Assembly (NCBI GenBank): GCA_019449555.1
Contig: JAGRPN010000042.1
Span: forward strand, 1 to 48,518
Source: Ramlibacter sp.
GTDB taxonomy: Bacteria; Pseudomonadota; Gammaproteobacteria; Burkholderiales; Burkholderiaceae_C
Length of the DNA stretch: 48,518 bases
Direction: 5' to 3'
The translations under genes and the position numbers were made by a program. The notes under the pieces were generated by a model. The model had not been told where the DNA came from and searched no databases. It worked only from the letters and a program-made list of their open reading frames with translations. This document shows, piece after piece, positions 35,588 through 43,493 of this stretch (its first letter is position 1; each line of letters begins with the position of its first letter).

Positions 35588-36127
35588 TCAGGCTTTCGCG
35601 TCGAACACCAGGCAGGTGGTCGTCGCATGCGCATACAAGGTGCCGTCGGGTCCGAACAGGCGCGCCTCGGCCGTAGCGAGTTGCCGCCCGCAGTGGATGA
35701 CCTTGCCCTCGGCCCGAACGCGTGGCGCTCGCGTGCCGATCGCGCGCACCAGGTTCACGCCCAGCTCGGCCGTCGTGTAGGCGCGGCCGGCCGGCAGCAT
35801 GGAGTGCACGGCGCAGCCCATCGCCGAATCGAGCAGGGTCGCGTACCAGCCGCCGTGGATGGTGCCCATCGGGTTCAGGTGCGCCGGCCCGGGCGTGCCC
35901 TGGAAGACCGCCCGTCCGGGCTCCACTTCCAGCAGCGTGAAATCGAGCGTCTTCGCGATCGGCGGGTAGGGCACTTCGCCTCGCAGCATGGCATGCATGA
36001 TCTCCAGGCCGCTCATGCCGGCGGCCTGTGCGGGCGGGACCGCGCCCGGTCCCACGCCGGCCTCCAGCCGGGCCATCACTTCGCGTTCCTGGGCCAGCCA
36101 GTCTTCGAGGGGGTTCGACTTCGCCAC
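35588..36127 (-). CDS. PaaI-family hotdog thioesterase
   Basis: 179-residue hotdog-fold acyl-CoA thioesterase. HLNPMGTIHGGWYATLLDSAMGCAVHS carries the HGG loop and catalytic D/S region of the PaaI group (key part GTIHGGWYATLLDSA). The GTG start at 36127 is chosen because AAGGAG lies 6-7 bases upstream; an ATG at 36166 sits inside an operator-like palindrome and would add a non-conserved tail. Divergent from marR with only 63 bases between, so both are probably controlled by the MarR protein. The acyl-CoA substrate is unknown. Confidence 0.87.
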   Translation of the reverse strand: MAKSNPLEDWLAQEREVMARLEAGVGPGAVPPAQAAGMSGLEIMHAMLRGEVPYPPIAKTLDFTLLEVEPGRAVFQGTPGPAHLNPMGTIHGGWYATLLDSAMGCAVHSMLPAGRAYTTAELGVNLVRAIGTRAPRVRAEGKVIHCGRQLATAEARLFGPDGTLYAHATTTCLVFDAKA

Positions 36128-36153
36128 TTCACACTCCTTCTCAAGAGGATAAC

Positions 36154-36182
36154 ATTGCATATGCAATTATTGCAGCTACAAT
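36154..36182. promoter_or_regulatory. Twin MarR-type operators and marR promoter
   Basis: Two similar boxes, TTGCATATGCAA (36155-36166, a perfect palindrome, extended to 14 bp at 36154-36167) and TTGCAGCTACAA (36170-36181, within a 7+7 inverted repeat ATTATTG/CAATAAT), are spaced 15 bp apart in the divergent gap. TTGCAT (36155-36160), 16 bases and TACAAT (36177-36182) form a plausible promoter for marR overlapping both boxes, so binding would repress it. Confidence 0.6.
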
Positions 36183-36190
36183 AATACACC

Positions 36191-36646
36191 ATGGACACCG
36201 CCGTCAAGCCGCAGGGCTGCACCAACCTCAAGCTGCGCCAGCTGATGCGCCGGGTGGCGCGGCACTACGACGCCGAGCTGGGCCGGATCGGCCTGAAGAC
36301 CACCCAGTACTCGCTGCTCTCGTACGTCGTCAAGCTCGGGCCGATCCGTCCGGTGGACCTGGCGCGCGAGATGAAGGTGAGCGCCTCGACGCTGACGCGC
36401 AACCTGCGGCCGCTGATCGATGCCGGCCTGCTGGAGCTCGGCCCCGGCGCGGACGCCCGCAGCCGGCTGGTGAGTGTCACCCATGCCGGCCGCGAAAAAC
36501 GTCAGGAGGCGCAGCGCCGCTGGCGCGTGGCGCAGGAAGGCATCAACGAGACGCTGGGCCTGCGCCGCGTGGTGGCCTTGCATGCGCTGATCGATGAAGC
36601 CCTCGAATTACTGTCCCCACCCGCTGAAGGAGAAGCCGATGAATAG
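36191..36646 (+). CDS. MarR-family transcriptional regulator
   Basis: 151-residue winged-helix regulator. IRPVDLAREMKVSASTLTRNLRPLIDAGLLE is the recognition helix and the start of the wing (residues about 53-83), followed by DARSRLVSVTHAGREK, the usual wing strand. Dimer helices lie at both ends. No SD precedes the ATG and the predicted transcription start is 6-8 bases after the -10 at 36177-36182, so the message may be leaderless. It overlaps the MFS gene by 8 bases and probably represses it and the divergent thioesterase (inference). Confidence 0.9.
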   Translation: MDTAVKPQGCTNLKLRQLMRRVARHYDAELGRIGLKTTQYSLLSYVVKLGPIRPVDLAREMKVSASTLTRNLRPLIDAGLLELGPGADARSRLVSVTHAGREKRQEAQRRWRVAQEGINETLGLRRVVALHALIDEALELLSPPAEGEADE

Positions 36647-37886
36647 TGCGTCCGCTCCCCGCCCCAGGCAACTGGCGCTCTGGTTGGTCCTGCTGGCAGC
36701 GGCCGGCACCTTTGCCTTGACGATGGGGACGCGGCAGACGATGGGCCTGTTCCTGTCGCCGCTGAACACATCCACCGGGCTCGGGCTGGCCAGCATCAGC
36801 CTCGCGTTCGCGTTCGGCCAGCTCTGGTGGGGGCTGACCCAGCCGTTCGCCGGCGCGATGGCCGACAAGGTCGGCGCCGGGCGGGTGCTGTTCACCGGCG
36901 CGCTGCTCGTGGCCATCGGCACCGTGATCACGCCGTTGATGACCACCACCGCGGGCCTGGTGTTCGCCATCGGCGTGCTGTCGGCCGGCGGCGCGGGGAT
37001 GGCCGGCCCGGCCGTGCTGATGGCGGCGACCACGAGACTCATCGCGCCCGAGCGGCGCGGTCTCGCCACGGGAATCGTGAACGCCGGCGGCTCGTTCGGG
37101 CAGTTCGTCATGGCGCCGGTCGCCGCGGCACTGATGGTGGGCATGGGCTGGGCCAATGCGATGCAGATCCTCGGATTGCTGGTGCTGCTGTGCCTGCCCG
37201 CTGCGTTCCTGCTCAAGGGCAACTCGTTGCATTCCGCCCCTGCCGGGCACACCGTGGTGGGCACGCGCGAGGCCGTGCTCACGGCCTTGCGCAATCCCAG
37301 CTACCTGATGCTGGCAGCCGGGTTTTTCGTCTGCGGTTTCCACGTGGCCTTCCTGGCGACGCACCTGCCGGGGGTGATCGCCGCGTGCGGCCTGCCCGCG
37401 CAATGGGCCGGCTGGTCGCTGGCGATGATCGGGCTATTCAACATCGTCGGCAGCGTGGCGATGGGGTGGGCGGTGGGACGCTGGCGCATGAAGTCGCTGC
37501 TGTCGCTGGTCTATGCCGCGCGCGGCGTGGCCGTCATCGTGTTCCTGCTCGCGCCCAAGACGGGACCGGTGGTGCTGCTGTTCGCGGCCGTGATGGGGCT
37601 CACCTTCCTGTCCACCGTGCCGCCCACGGCGGGGCTGGTGGCCAAGTTCTTCGGCCCGGCCAACATGGCGACGCTGTTCGGGGTGGTGATGCTCACGCAC
37701 CAGATCGGCGGCTTCCTGGGCGCGTGGCTCGGCGGGAAAGTGTTCGAGGCCACCGGCGCCTATGACTGGGTCTGGTATGTCGACATCATGCTGGCGGTCG
37801 GCGCGGCGCTGGTGCACCTGCCCATCCGCGAGGCCCGCCCCCGCATGGCCGCGGCGGCGCCCGCGTCCGGGCCCGCGACGCCCTGA
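36639..37886 (+). CDS. Major facilitator superfamily transporter
   Basis: 415-residue, 12-TM secondary transporter. GAMADKVGAGRVLFTGALLVAIG contains the MFS motif A (G-x-x-x-D-x-x-G-x-R) between TM2 and TM3, and a long cytoplasmic loop separates the two halves. The ATG at 36639 is preceded by AAGGAGA and overlaps marR by 8 bases. Features resemble the oxalate/formate or monocarboxylate antiporter group (OFA/MCT), including GTRQTMGLFLSPL in TM1. Control by MarR suggests export or uptake of an aromatic or organic acid; substrate unknown. Confidence 0.88.
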   Translation: MNSASAPRPRQLALWLVLLAAAGTFALTMGTRQTMGLFLSPLNTSTGLGLASISLAFAFGQLWWGLTQPFAGAMADKVGAGRVLFTGALLVAIGTVITPLMTTTAGLVFAIGVLSAGGAGMAGPAVLMAATTRLIAPERRGLATGIVNAGGSFGQFVMAPVAAALMVGMGWANAMQILGLLVLLCLPAAFLLKGNSLHSAPAGHTVVGTREAVLTALRNPSYLMLAAGFFVCGFHVAFLATHLPGVIAACGLPAQWAGWSLAMIGLFNIVGSVAMGWAVGRWRMKSLLSLVYAARGVAVIVFLLAPKTGPVVLLFAAVMGLTFLSTVPPTAGLVAKFFGPANMATLFGVVMLTHQIGGFLGAWLGGKVFEATGAYDWVWYVDIMLAVGAALVHLPIREARPRMAAAAPASGPATP

Positions 37887-37997
37887 CGGGCTGACTTCCA
37901 GCGCGTTCCTACATCGACTCACGTCGCCGTCCGACCGCTCGTGCTCATGCGCGGCCAGCCTAATGGCTGATCTGTGTGAATCGCTTGCGGGAGCCCC

Positions 37998-38438
37998 ATG
38001 CCGGAATGGCGCTTATCCGCATGCCGCGCGGCCGCCGTGCTGGTCTTGTGTGCGCCGCTGTGCGCATGCCAACGTGGGAACGAACAGCTCGACGAGGCCG
38101 CGCTGGGCCGTCAGCTGCGCACACTGTCGAGCCTGGCAGCGGAGGGTGCTTTCCTCGCGAGGGAGCTGCGGGCCGGGCACCTGAGCCCCTCATTCGCTTC
38201 GGTGCATCTCGATGACCTGGCGGAGGACACGGACAAGGCGCGCAGCGAGATCGCGAAGCCCGCGCCGTCGCAGCTGGAACCGCGGCACCGGGAAGCCCAG
38301 GCCCTGACCGAGCAATTGGTGCAGGCATGGCGCACCACCGCGATGGCCCGCAACGGACCGGATGCGCCGCTGCAGCAACGCGAGCAGGCGTTCCGGCGTC
38401 TGCACGACGCGTTCGATGCGCTGGAAGGCCGGCGATGA
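37998..38438 (+). CDS. Predicted lipoprotein, unknown function
   Basis: 146 residues. A signal peptide ends in LCAC, giving C24 as the lipidation site (LCAPLCACQRG). The mature part is short, charged and mostly helical, with no recognised domain and no cysteine. The gene ends 19 bases before the NRAMP-related transporter and is likely cotranscribed, so it may be an accessory of that transporter; this rests on position only. Confidence 0.65.
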   Translation: MPEWRLSACRAAAVLVLCAPLCACQRGNEQLDEAALGRQLRTLSSLAAEGAFLARELRAGHLSPSFASVHLDDLAEDTDKARSEIAKPAPSQLEPRHREAQALTEQLVQAWRTTAMARNGPDAPLQQREQAFRRLHDAFDALEGRR

Positions 38439-38457
38439 ACCGGCCACGGAAGCATCC

Positions 38458-39693
38458 ATGAGCTCGCTGCTCGAACTGACGCTCGGCATCATGACCGCCC
38501 TGGGCGGCTTCGTCGATGTGGGCGAACTGGTGTTCGCGGTCCAGGCCGGCGCGAAATTCGGCTACCTGCTCCTGTGGGCGGTGGTGCTCGGCACGGTCGG
38601 CATCATCCTGTTCGGCGAGATGTCGGGCCGCATCGCGGCCGTGCGCCAAGAGCCGGTGTTCAACGTGATGCGCACGGAACTCGGATACGGGTTGGGACTG
38701 GTGGTGCTGGTGGCCTCGGTGCTGGTCAACCTGCTGACCTGCGCGGCCGAGATCGGTGGCGTGGCGGTCGTGCTGCAGCTGCTCGCGGGGACCGGCTTTC
38801 GCGTGATGGTGGCCGCTGCCGCTGCCCTGCTGCTCGTCACGGTGTTCTTCTCGCCGTTTCGCCTGATCGAGCGGGTGTTCGGGCTGCTGGGCCTCACCTT
38901 GCTCGTGTACCTGGTTGCCGCGCTCGTCGAAGGGCCCGACTGGGGCCGCGTGTGGCACGGCCTGGTCCCGCACATGCCCGAGCCGGGGCAACCCGGCCTG
39001 CCGGTGTATCTCTACTACGCCACCGGCTTGCTGAGTTCGATCATGATGCCGTACGAGGTGTACTTCTACTCGTCCGGCGCCATCGAGGAAGACTGGACGC
39101 CCAAGGACGTGGCGGCAGATAAATTGACCGCGGGCTTCGGCTTCACGCTCGGCGGCATCCTGACCATGGCGCTGATCGCGGTGGGCGCCATGGTGTACCT
39201 GCCGCAAGGCATCGACCCGCAGCGCCTGGGCACCAGCGTGCTGGCCGCCACGACGCTGCTCGGGCGATGGGGCTCGTACCTCGCGCTCGCCGGCATCTTC
39301 TTCGCGGTGGCCGGTGCGGCGGTCGAAACGGCGCTGGCGGGCGGCTACAGCGTCGCGCAGTTCTTCTCGCTGCCCTGGGGCAAGTCGCGCAAGGCGATCG
39401 AGGTCCCGACTTTCACCGTCACGTGGATCCTGGTGATCGTGCTCGGCGCGGGCGTGGCGCTGAGCGGCCTGAACCCGGTGACGGTGGTGGAGTTCTCGGT
39501 CGTGTTCGCGATCGTCGTGCTGCCGTTCACGTATTACCCGATCCTGCGCATGGCGGGCAACCGCAAGCTCATGGGCGAACACGTGAACTCGCGCGTCGCC
39601 CGAGTGCTGGGGTGGCTGTATCTCGTGCTCATTGCTGTGGTGGCGCTCGCGGCAGTTCCGCTGATGATCGTCACGCACATGGGGGAAGGCTGA
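38458..39693 (+). CDS. NRAMP-related divalent metal transporter with altered metal-site motifs
   Basis: 411-residue membrane protein with about 11 TM segments in the LeuT-fold NRAMP pattern. In TM1 the canonical DPGN becomes D20-V-G-E23, followed by the typical VQAGAKFGYLLLW; in TM6 the canonical MPH becomes M197-P-Y199. The metal-coordinating Asp and Met are kept but Asn and His are replaced, so substrate or coupling probably differs from Mn2+/Fe2+ NRAMPs. GEMSGRIAAV after TM2 is the conserved cytoplasmic loop. Not a standard MntH; it could be an Mg2+ or other divalent-cation carrier (inference). Confidence 0.8.
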   Translation: MSSLLELTLGIMTALGGFVDVGELVFAVQAGAKFGYLLLWAVVLGTVGIILFGEMSGRIAAVRQEPVFNVMRTELGYGLGLVVLVASVLVNLLTCAAEIGGVAVVLQLLAGTGFRVMVAAAAALLLVTVFFSPFRLIERVFGLLGLTLLVYLVAALVEGPDWGRVWHGLVPHMPEPGQPGLPVYLYYATGLLSSIMMPYEVYFYSSGAIEEDWTPKDVAADKLTAGFGFTLGGILTMALIAVGAMVYLPQGIDPQRLGTSVLAATTLLGRWGSYLALAGIFFAVAGAAVETALAGGYSVAQFFSLPWGKSRKAIEVPTFTVTWILVIVLGAGVALSGLNPVTVVEFSVVFAIVVLPFTYYPILRMAGNRKLMGEHVNSRVARVLGWLYLVLIAVVALAAVPLMIVTHMGEG

Positions 39694-39756
39694 TGTCGCG
39701 ATGTGCAGTGCGCCTCACGCGAAGTAAGCAGACGTTGATGGCGGAAACACTCCGGC

Positions 39757-39782
39757 GGCGCCCGCCACACGCAGCGGGCGCC
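39757..39782 (+). terminator. GC-rich hairpin after the NRAMP-related gene
   Basis: GGCGCCCGC (39757-39765) and GCGGGCGCC (39774-39782) form a perfect 9-bp stem with an 8-base loop, 64 bases after the stop. Only CTT follows, so intrinsic termination would be weak. A GATAAT box at 39786-39791 may belong to the promoter of the next gene. Confidence 0.45.
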
Positions 39783-39833
39783 CTTCGATAATGCATTTCG
39801 CAGTTCACATCCCGAGCCACGAAGGGACGCAGC

Positions 39834-40037
39834 ATGCCCCTTGAAAACCCCACCCCGCCGGCCTCGAGCGGCCGCGCGCCGCGAGCGCGGCCGTGGCGCG
39901 CGGTGCGAGCGGTGGTGCCGTTCGCGCTCATCGCCGCAGCGCTGCTGGCCGCGTCCCAATTGCTGTGGCTGTGGTATTCCTGGCCCGTGCGGCACGTGCT
40001 GGACGACGAGCAGGTCACCATCGGAGCGGGCACGTGA
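39834..40037 (+). CDS. Small single-pass membrane protein, unknown
   Basis: 67 residues, with a basic proline/arginine-rich N-terminus (about 1-26) and one TM segment (VVPFALIAAALLAASQLLWLW, quoted as VVPFALIAAALLAASQLL). GAAGGGA precedes the ATG at 39834. Its TGA overlaps the GTG of the next gene (GTGA), which supports it as a real, translationally coupled gene. No family recognised. Confidence 0.6.
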   Translation: MPLENPTPPASSGRAPRARPWRAVRAVVPFALIAAALLAASQLLWLWYSWPVRHVLDDEQVTIGAGT

Positions 40038-42193
40038 GCGGCGCGGGCGGTGCACCCTGGTGGCGCTCGCCGCTTGGGTTGATTGCCGCGTGCTTGCTCG
40101 GCGCCTGGGCGGCCGGACTGGTCGCGGCGGCTGTGCAACTGCATGCGTGGAATGAAGGGCTGGTGCGCACGCTGCTGCAGATTCGTGCCGATGCCGTGTT
40201 TCGCACCCGCATGGCCGAAGGCCGGGAGGCGATCCCGCGCGAGTGGTACCGCAGCAAGACGCTGGCGCTGCTCGAAGCGAGCGAGAAGCTGCACGACGAC
40301 GGCATCTGGGCGGCTTTCGTGCCCGGCTCCTGGAGCCGTTTCGACGACCTGCGGCCGCGTGTCGCCGCGCGCATCGAGCGCGCCTTCAGCGACATCGCCG
40401 TGGAGACGGTGCGGCGCGAGCTTCATTTCAAGGCCGGCGAGCTGACGGGCGTGCCATTCGACAGCCGGACCGGGGAACTGCAGGCGGGCCGGGACTGCGC
40501 CCCCGCGCAGCCGCAGGGAATCCTCGACGGGACGGCGCCGCGGCAGCCGCAGGAGCATCCGGAATCCATCGCAGTGCAGAACCAGCTGGCGTCGCTCGAG
40601 CTGCTCGACCAGGCGGTGCAGGCGATGCTCGCGCTGCAGAGCCCCGGCAACGCCGATCCGGAGAACCTTCGCATGCTCGTGCGCTACACGCTCGGGGTCG
40701 AGCTGCCGGGGCGGCTGTCGCGCGGCGCGGCGCTCTTTCGCACCGGCGGCAAGTCCGAGGACCTGGCGTTCGCGAATACCGGCGTGCCGCGCCTGCAGTG
40801 GGCCGCCCGCTGCAGCATCGCCAAAGCCATGAAGGCGCTCGACACGCGGCTGTTCGATCGCAACGACCTGATCGCCAGCGAGACCCTGTTGGCGCAGCGT
40901 GCGCAGCGGCTGTTGGCGCCGAACGCGAAACCCGCGCCGTTCGCGGAGGGCGTGGAGGGCTACCGGGAAATCATCGCCGCGCTCGGCGAGCAGCAGGCGC
41001 TGCTGGCGACCGGCGACTACGACTGGCTGCAAGGGACCGGCAACAGCCAGCTCGGGCCGGCGCATGACCGGTTGGTGGAACGTGTTGCGCGCATCGGCCT
41101 GCTCGGCCCCGAAGCCGCCGGGCAGGTGCGGTCGCAGTCCCATGCCGCTGCGCAGCGGTTCCGGCGCCAATTCGCGCGGCTGTTCGCCGCCGGCGACGGA
41201 GCCGCCCTCGTGTGGCACGCCGATGCCGGGCGGCTCGCGCTGTCGCCGCAACGCATCGCGCTGCGCGATGCGCTCGCTGCCCTGCTGCAGGAACCGTTCA
41301 TGGCGTCGCCCGGCGCGGAGCATGCGCTGCCGGTTGCCGCGGCGGCGCCATTGGCCTGGGACATCCAGCGCCTGGAGCGCGACCTCGTTGCCGTGGCGGA
41401 CGAGCGCCGCCGCTTCCTGGAGGAGGACTTGCCGCGGTTCCCGCCGGTGACCCGGCCGGCCATCACCCAGTTCGTGCAAGCCCACCTCGCCCAGCGGGTG
41501 CAAGACGCGGCGATGCAGGCGCTGCGGCCGCAAGACACGGCGGGCGCCACGCCGTTCGATCCGGTCGCCTACCGCGCGCAACGCGACGAACTTGCGAAAG
41601 TCCAGGCACTGCTCACGCAACTGGGCGCGCGCAACCGCGCCGAGCAGCTGCGGGCGTTGCTGTCGGGAGATATCGTCGAGCGGCTCGGGCGCGTCGAGCA
41701 GGCACTCTGGCGCTCGCCCGTTTATTCCGATCGCATGCAGCGCTTCGACTGGTGGCAGGGCGAGGGCTCGCCGATCCTGCAAGCGTTCGGGGTGGCCGAC
41801 GCCGTGACACTGCGCTATTTGCTGAGCCAGCAACTGGGCGCTTTCGATGAAGTCGGCGGCCAGGCGGCAGCGCTGCTCGCGGTGGCCGACGCGTCTGCCG
41901 CGGGCAGCGCCGCCGCGCAGCGCTGGCAGGGCATGCTTGCGGAGTTGAAACGCTACCGCGGTGGCGCCGGCGACGGCAGCCTGGCCGGACTGCAGCGGTA
42001 CCTGCTCTCCCTGGCGGACCTGAACCGCTCCAACTGCGCCGAGAAACTCGCTGCCTCGCCCGCCCCCACAACTTCCGACGAATTCGCCGCCCGCCAGCTG
42101 CAGATCCACAACGCGCTCGCCAGCCGGTGCGCCGAGCTGCGCTCGCCGGCTCGGCCGGCCGATCCCGCACCGGCCGCCGTCCCCTTCGGCTGA
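40034..42193 (+). CDS. Large membrane-anchored helical protein, unknown (possible distant TssM/IcmF-like helical region)
   Basis: 719 residues from a GTG at 40034. One N-terminal TM segment (residues about 13-34, LGLIAACLLGAWAAGLVAAA) is followed by a long, almost wholly alpha-helical, Ala/Leu/Arg/Gln-rich extracytoplasmic or cytoplasmic body. Recognisable local patterns are IWAAFVPGSWSRFDDLR, LRMLVRYTLGVELPGRL and GLQRYLLSLADLNRS; these loosely resemble the helical middle part of TssM/IcmF proteins of type VI secretion, but there is no P-loop and no other T6SS gene in the window. Two cysteines occur in the C-terminal quarter, close to the thioredoxin-fold gene that follows. Function not recognised. 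Confidence 0.6.
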   Translation: MSGAGGAPWWRSPLGLIAACLLGAWAAGLVAAAVQLHAWNEGLVRTLLQIRADAVFRTRMAEGREAIPREWYRSKTLALLEASEKLHDDGIWAAFVPGSWSRFDDLRPRVAARIERAFSDIAVETVRRELHFKAGELTGVPFDSRTGELQAGRDCAPAQPQGILDGTAPRQPQEHPESIAVQNQLASLELLDQAVQAMLALQSPGNADPENLRMLVRYTLGVELPGRLSRGAALFRTGGKSEDLAFANTGVPRLQWAARCSIAKAMKALDTRLFDRNDLIASETLLAQRAQRLLAPNAKPAPFAEGVEGYREIIAALGEQQALLATGDYDWLQGTGNSQLGPAHDRLVERVARIGLLGPEAAGQVRSQSHAAAQRFRRQFARLFAAGDGAALVWHADAGRLALSPQRIALRDALAALLQEPFMASPGAEHALPVAAAAPLAWDIQRLERDLVAVADERRRFLEEDLPRFPPVTRPAITQFVQAHLAQRVQDAAMQALRPQDTAGATPFDPVAYRAQRDELAKVQALLTQLGARNRAEQLRALLSGDIVERLGRVEQALWRSPVYSDRMQRFDWWQGEGSPILQAFGVADAVTLRYLLSQQLGAFDEVGGQAAALLAVADASAAGSAAAQRWQGMLAELKRYRGGAGDGSLAGLQRYLLSLADLNRSNCAEKLAASPAPTTSDEFAARQLQIHNALASRCAELRSPARPADPAPAAVPFG

Positions 42194-42263
42194 CCTGGCT
42201 CGGGACGTCCGACCGCGGGTTTGGTATCGTGCGTGCATCGCCAACTACCGAACCAGAAGAAGC

Positions 42264-42851
42264 ATGAGAACCCTCCAACTCGCCGCCGCGGCCCTGGCCG
42301 CCTGCCTTGCGCTGACTGCCTGCAAGGAGTCGCCGGACAGTTCCAAAGCCGCGGCTGCCGCCAAGGAGCCCGTGAGCACCGCCGCGATCGAAGCGGAAGC
42401 GAAGGGCTTCATCGCCGGCGCGCCGATGAGCGTGCGCGCCGTGTACGTGTTCTTCGATCCGCAGTGCCCGCATTGCGCCGCCCTCTGGGAAACGGCCAAG
42501 CCCTTGAAGTCGCAGGCGAAGTTCGTCTGGATCCCGGTGGCCTTGATCGGCAAGACCAGCGAGGGCCAGGGCGCCGCGATCCTGGCGGCCAAGGACCCGG
42601 TGGCCGCGATGGACGAACACGAGGCCTCGATGAGCGCCAAGCGCGGCGGCATCTCGGCCATGGGTGACCTGGACGCGCAGCGCGCGCAGGTCGTCAAGAA
42701 CACGCAATTGATGAACCGCTTCGGGTTCGAGTCGGTACCGAGCATCGTGGCGCGTCATGCGCAGACCGGTGCGCTCGTCACCCACGAAGGCAGCCTGCCG
42801 ACGGCGGAACTGGCCGCGTTCCTCGGGCTGCAGCCGCCCGCCGGCCAGTAG
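42264..42851 (+). CDS. Thioredoxin-fold (DsbC/G-like) periplasmic lipoprotein
   Basis: 195 residues. The signal peptide ends in lipobox LTAC with C20 for lipidation. The active site C68-P-H-C71 within FFDPQCPHCAALWE and the cis-proline loop ESVPS are those of the DsbA/C/G group; there is no N-terminal dimerisation domain of the DsbC type beyond a short linker. It probably reduces or isomerises disulfides in the periplasm, anchored to a membrane. It lies 70 bases after the 719-residue protein and converges with the next gene. Confidence 0.85.
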   Translation: MRTLQLAAAALAACLALTACKESPDSSKAAAAAKEPVSTAAIEAEAKGFIAGAPMSVRAVYVFFDPQCPHCAALWETAKPLKSQAKFVWIPVALIGKTSEGQGAAILAAKDPVAAMDEHEASMSAKRGGISAMGDLDAQRAQVVKNTQLMNRFGFESVPSIVARHAQTGALVTHEGSLPTAELAAFLGLQPPAGQ

Positions 42852-42857
42852 GCGTTC

Positions 42858-43391
42858 TCAGGCCGGCGGCACGGTCGAAATGGGGCCGTCGCTGGAGAAG
42901 GAGAAATCGGTGCCGGTGCGCCGCCATTCCTGCTGGCGGTCGCCGATCGCCTCCTGGCACATCCCGATCATTTCCTGGATCAGGTCTTCCTGCGCGCCGC
43001 GGATCTGCAGGTATTGAGGGTCCTGGTAAGCCGGCCGCCAGCCCACGGCCTGACTCAGGCGCAGCAGATTCTGCTGCCACAGGTATTCGACCAGCCGGCT
43101 GTGCGCCTGCAACAGGCGCAGCGTGTGCTGCGACAACGCCGGAAACGCGGCCTTGATGCCCAGAGCGCGCGCCAGCGGTTCCGGCACGGAGAGCTCATCG
43201 GCGTCCCTGCAGAGGAACGGTTCATCGCGCTGGCAATCGACCCATGCCGAATAGGCCTTCAACGCCGCAATCAGCTCGTAGCCGCGGGCGCGCAGGTATT
43301 GGTTGCGCCGGTGGGCCAGATAGCGCGCCCAGGCCCCGGCGACCAGCATCAATGCCCCGACCAGCAGGATCGCGAGGACTGTGGCGTTCAT
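42858..43391 (-). CDS. Membrane-anchored protein, unknown
   Basis: 177 residues. One N-terminal TM segment (about residues 5-22, VLAILLVGALMLVAGAW) is followed by a basic stop (RYLAHRRNQYLRARG) and a cytoplasmic helical domain of about 140 residues containing SAWVDCQRDEPFLCRD. Two further cysteines do not form a known motif. No domain is recognised. The frame has coherent protein character over its whole length and faces the DsbC/G-like gene tail to tail with 6 bases between. Confidence 0.65.
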   Translation of the reverse strand: MNATVLAILLVGALMLVAGAWARYLAHRRNQYLRARGYELIAALKAYSAWVDCQRDEPFLCRDADELSVPEPLARALGIKAAFPALSQHTLRLLQAHSRLVEYLWQQNLLRLSQAVGWRPAYQDPQYLQIRGAQEDLIQEMIGMCQEAIGDRQQEWRRTGTDFSFSSDGPISTVPPA

Positions 43392-43439
43392 GGAAGCAGT
43401 CTAGGTGCGCTTGCCCGCCCGCGCCCGGCCCGGCGCGAT

Positions 43440-43467
43440 GACAGGCGGTCTCCTCCCGACAGGCGGT
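43440..43467. repeat. 10-bp tandem direct repeat upstream of the unknown membrane protein
   Basis: GACAGGCGGT occurs at 43440-43449 and 43458-43467, period 18, in the 102-base gap between the dgoA stop and the start of the unknown membrane protein on the minus strand. It could be a pair of regulator half-sites. Nothing else is seen in this gap. Confidence 0.5.
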
Positions 43468-43493
43468 TTGCCCGACGCGCCCGGGCATGGCGT

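Noticed and set aside
36128..36166. ATG start of the thioesterase at 36166
   Set aside because: It sits within the palindromic operator, lacks a ribosome site and adds a non-conserved tail; GTG 36127 has AAGGAG at good distance.
40034..42193. Genuine TssM/IcmF of a type VI secretion system
   Set aside because: No P-loop GTPase domain, only one TM segment, and no tssJ, tssK, tssL or sheath genes nearby.
39671..42244. 857-codon minus-strand frame opposite the 719-residue protein
   Set aside because: The plus-strand frame has a coupled start, a TM segment and coherent helical character, while the minus frame is Arg/Gln/His-rich shadow sequence.
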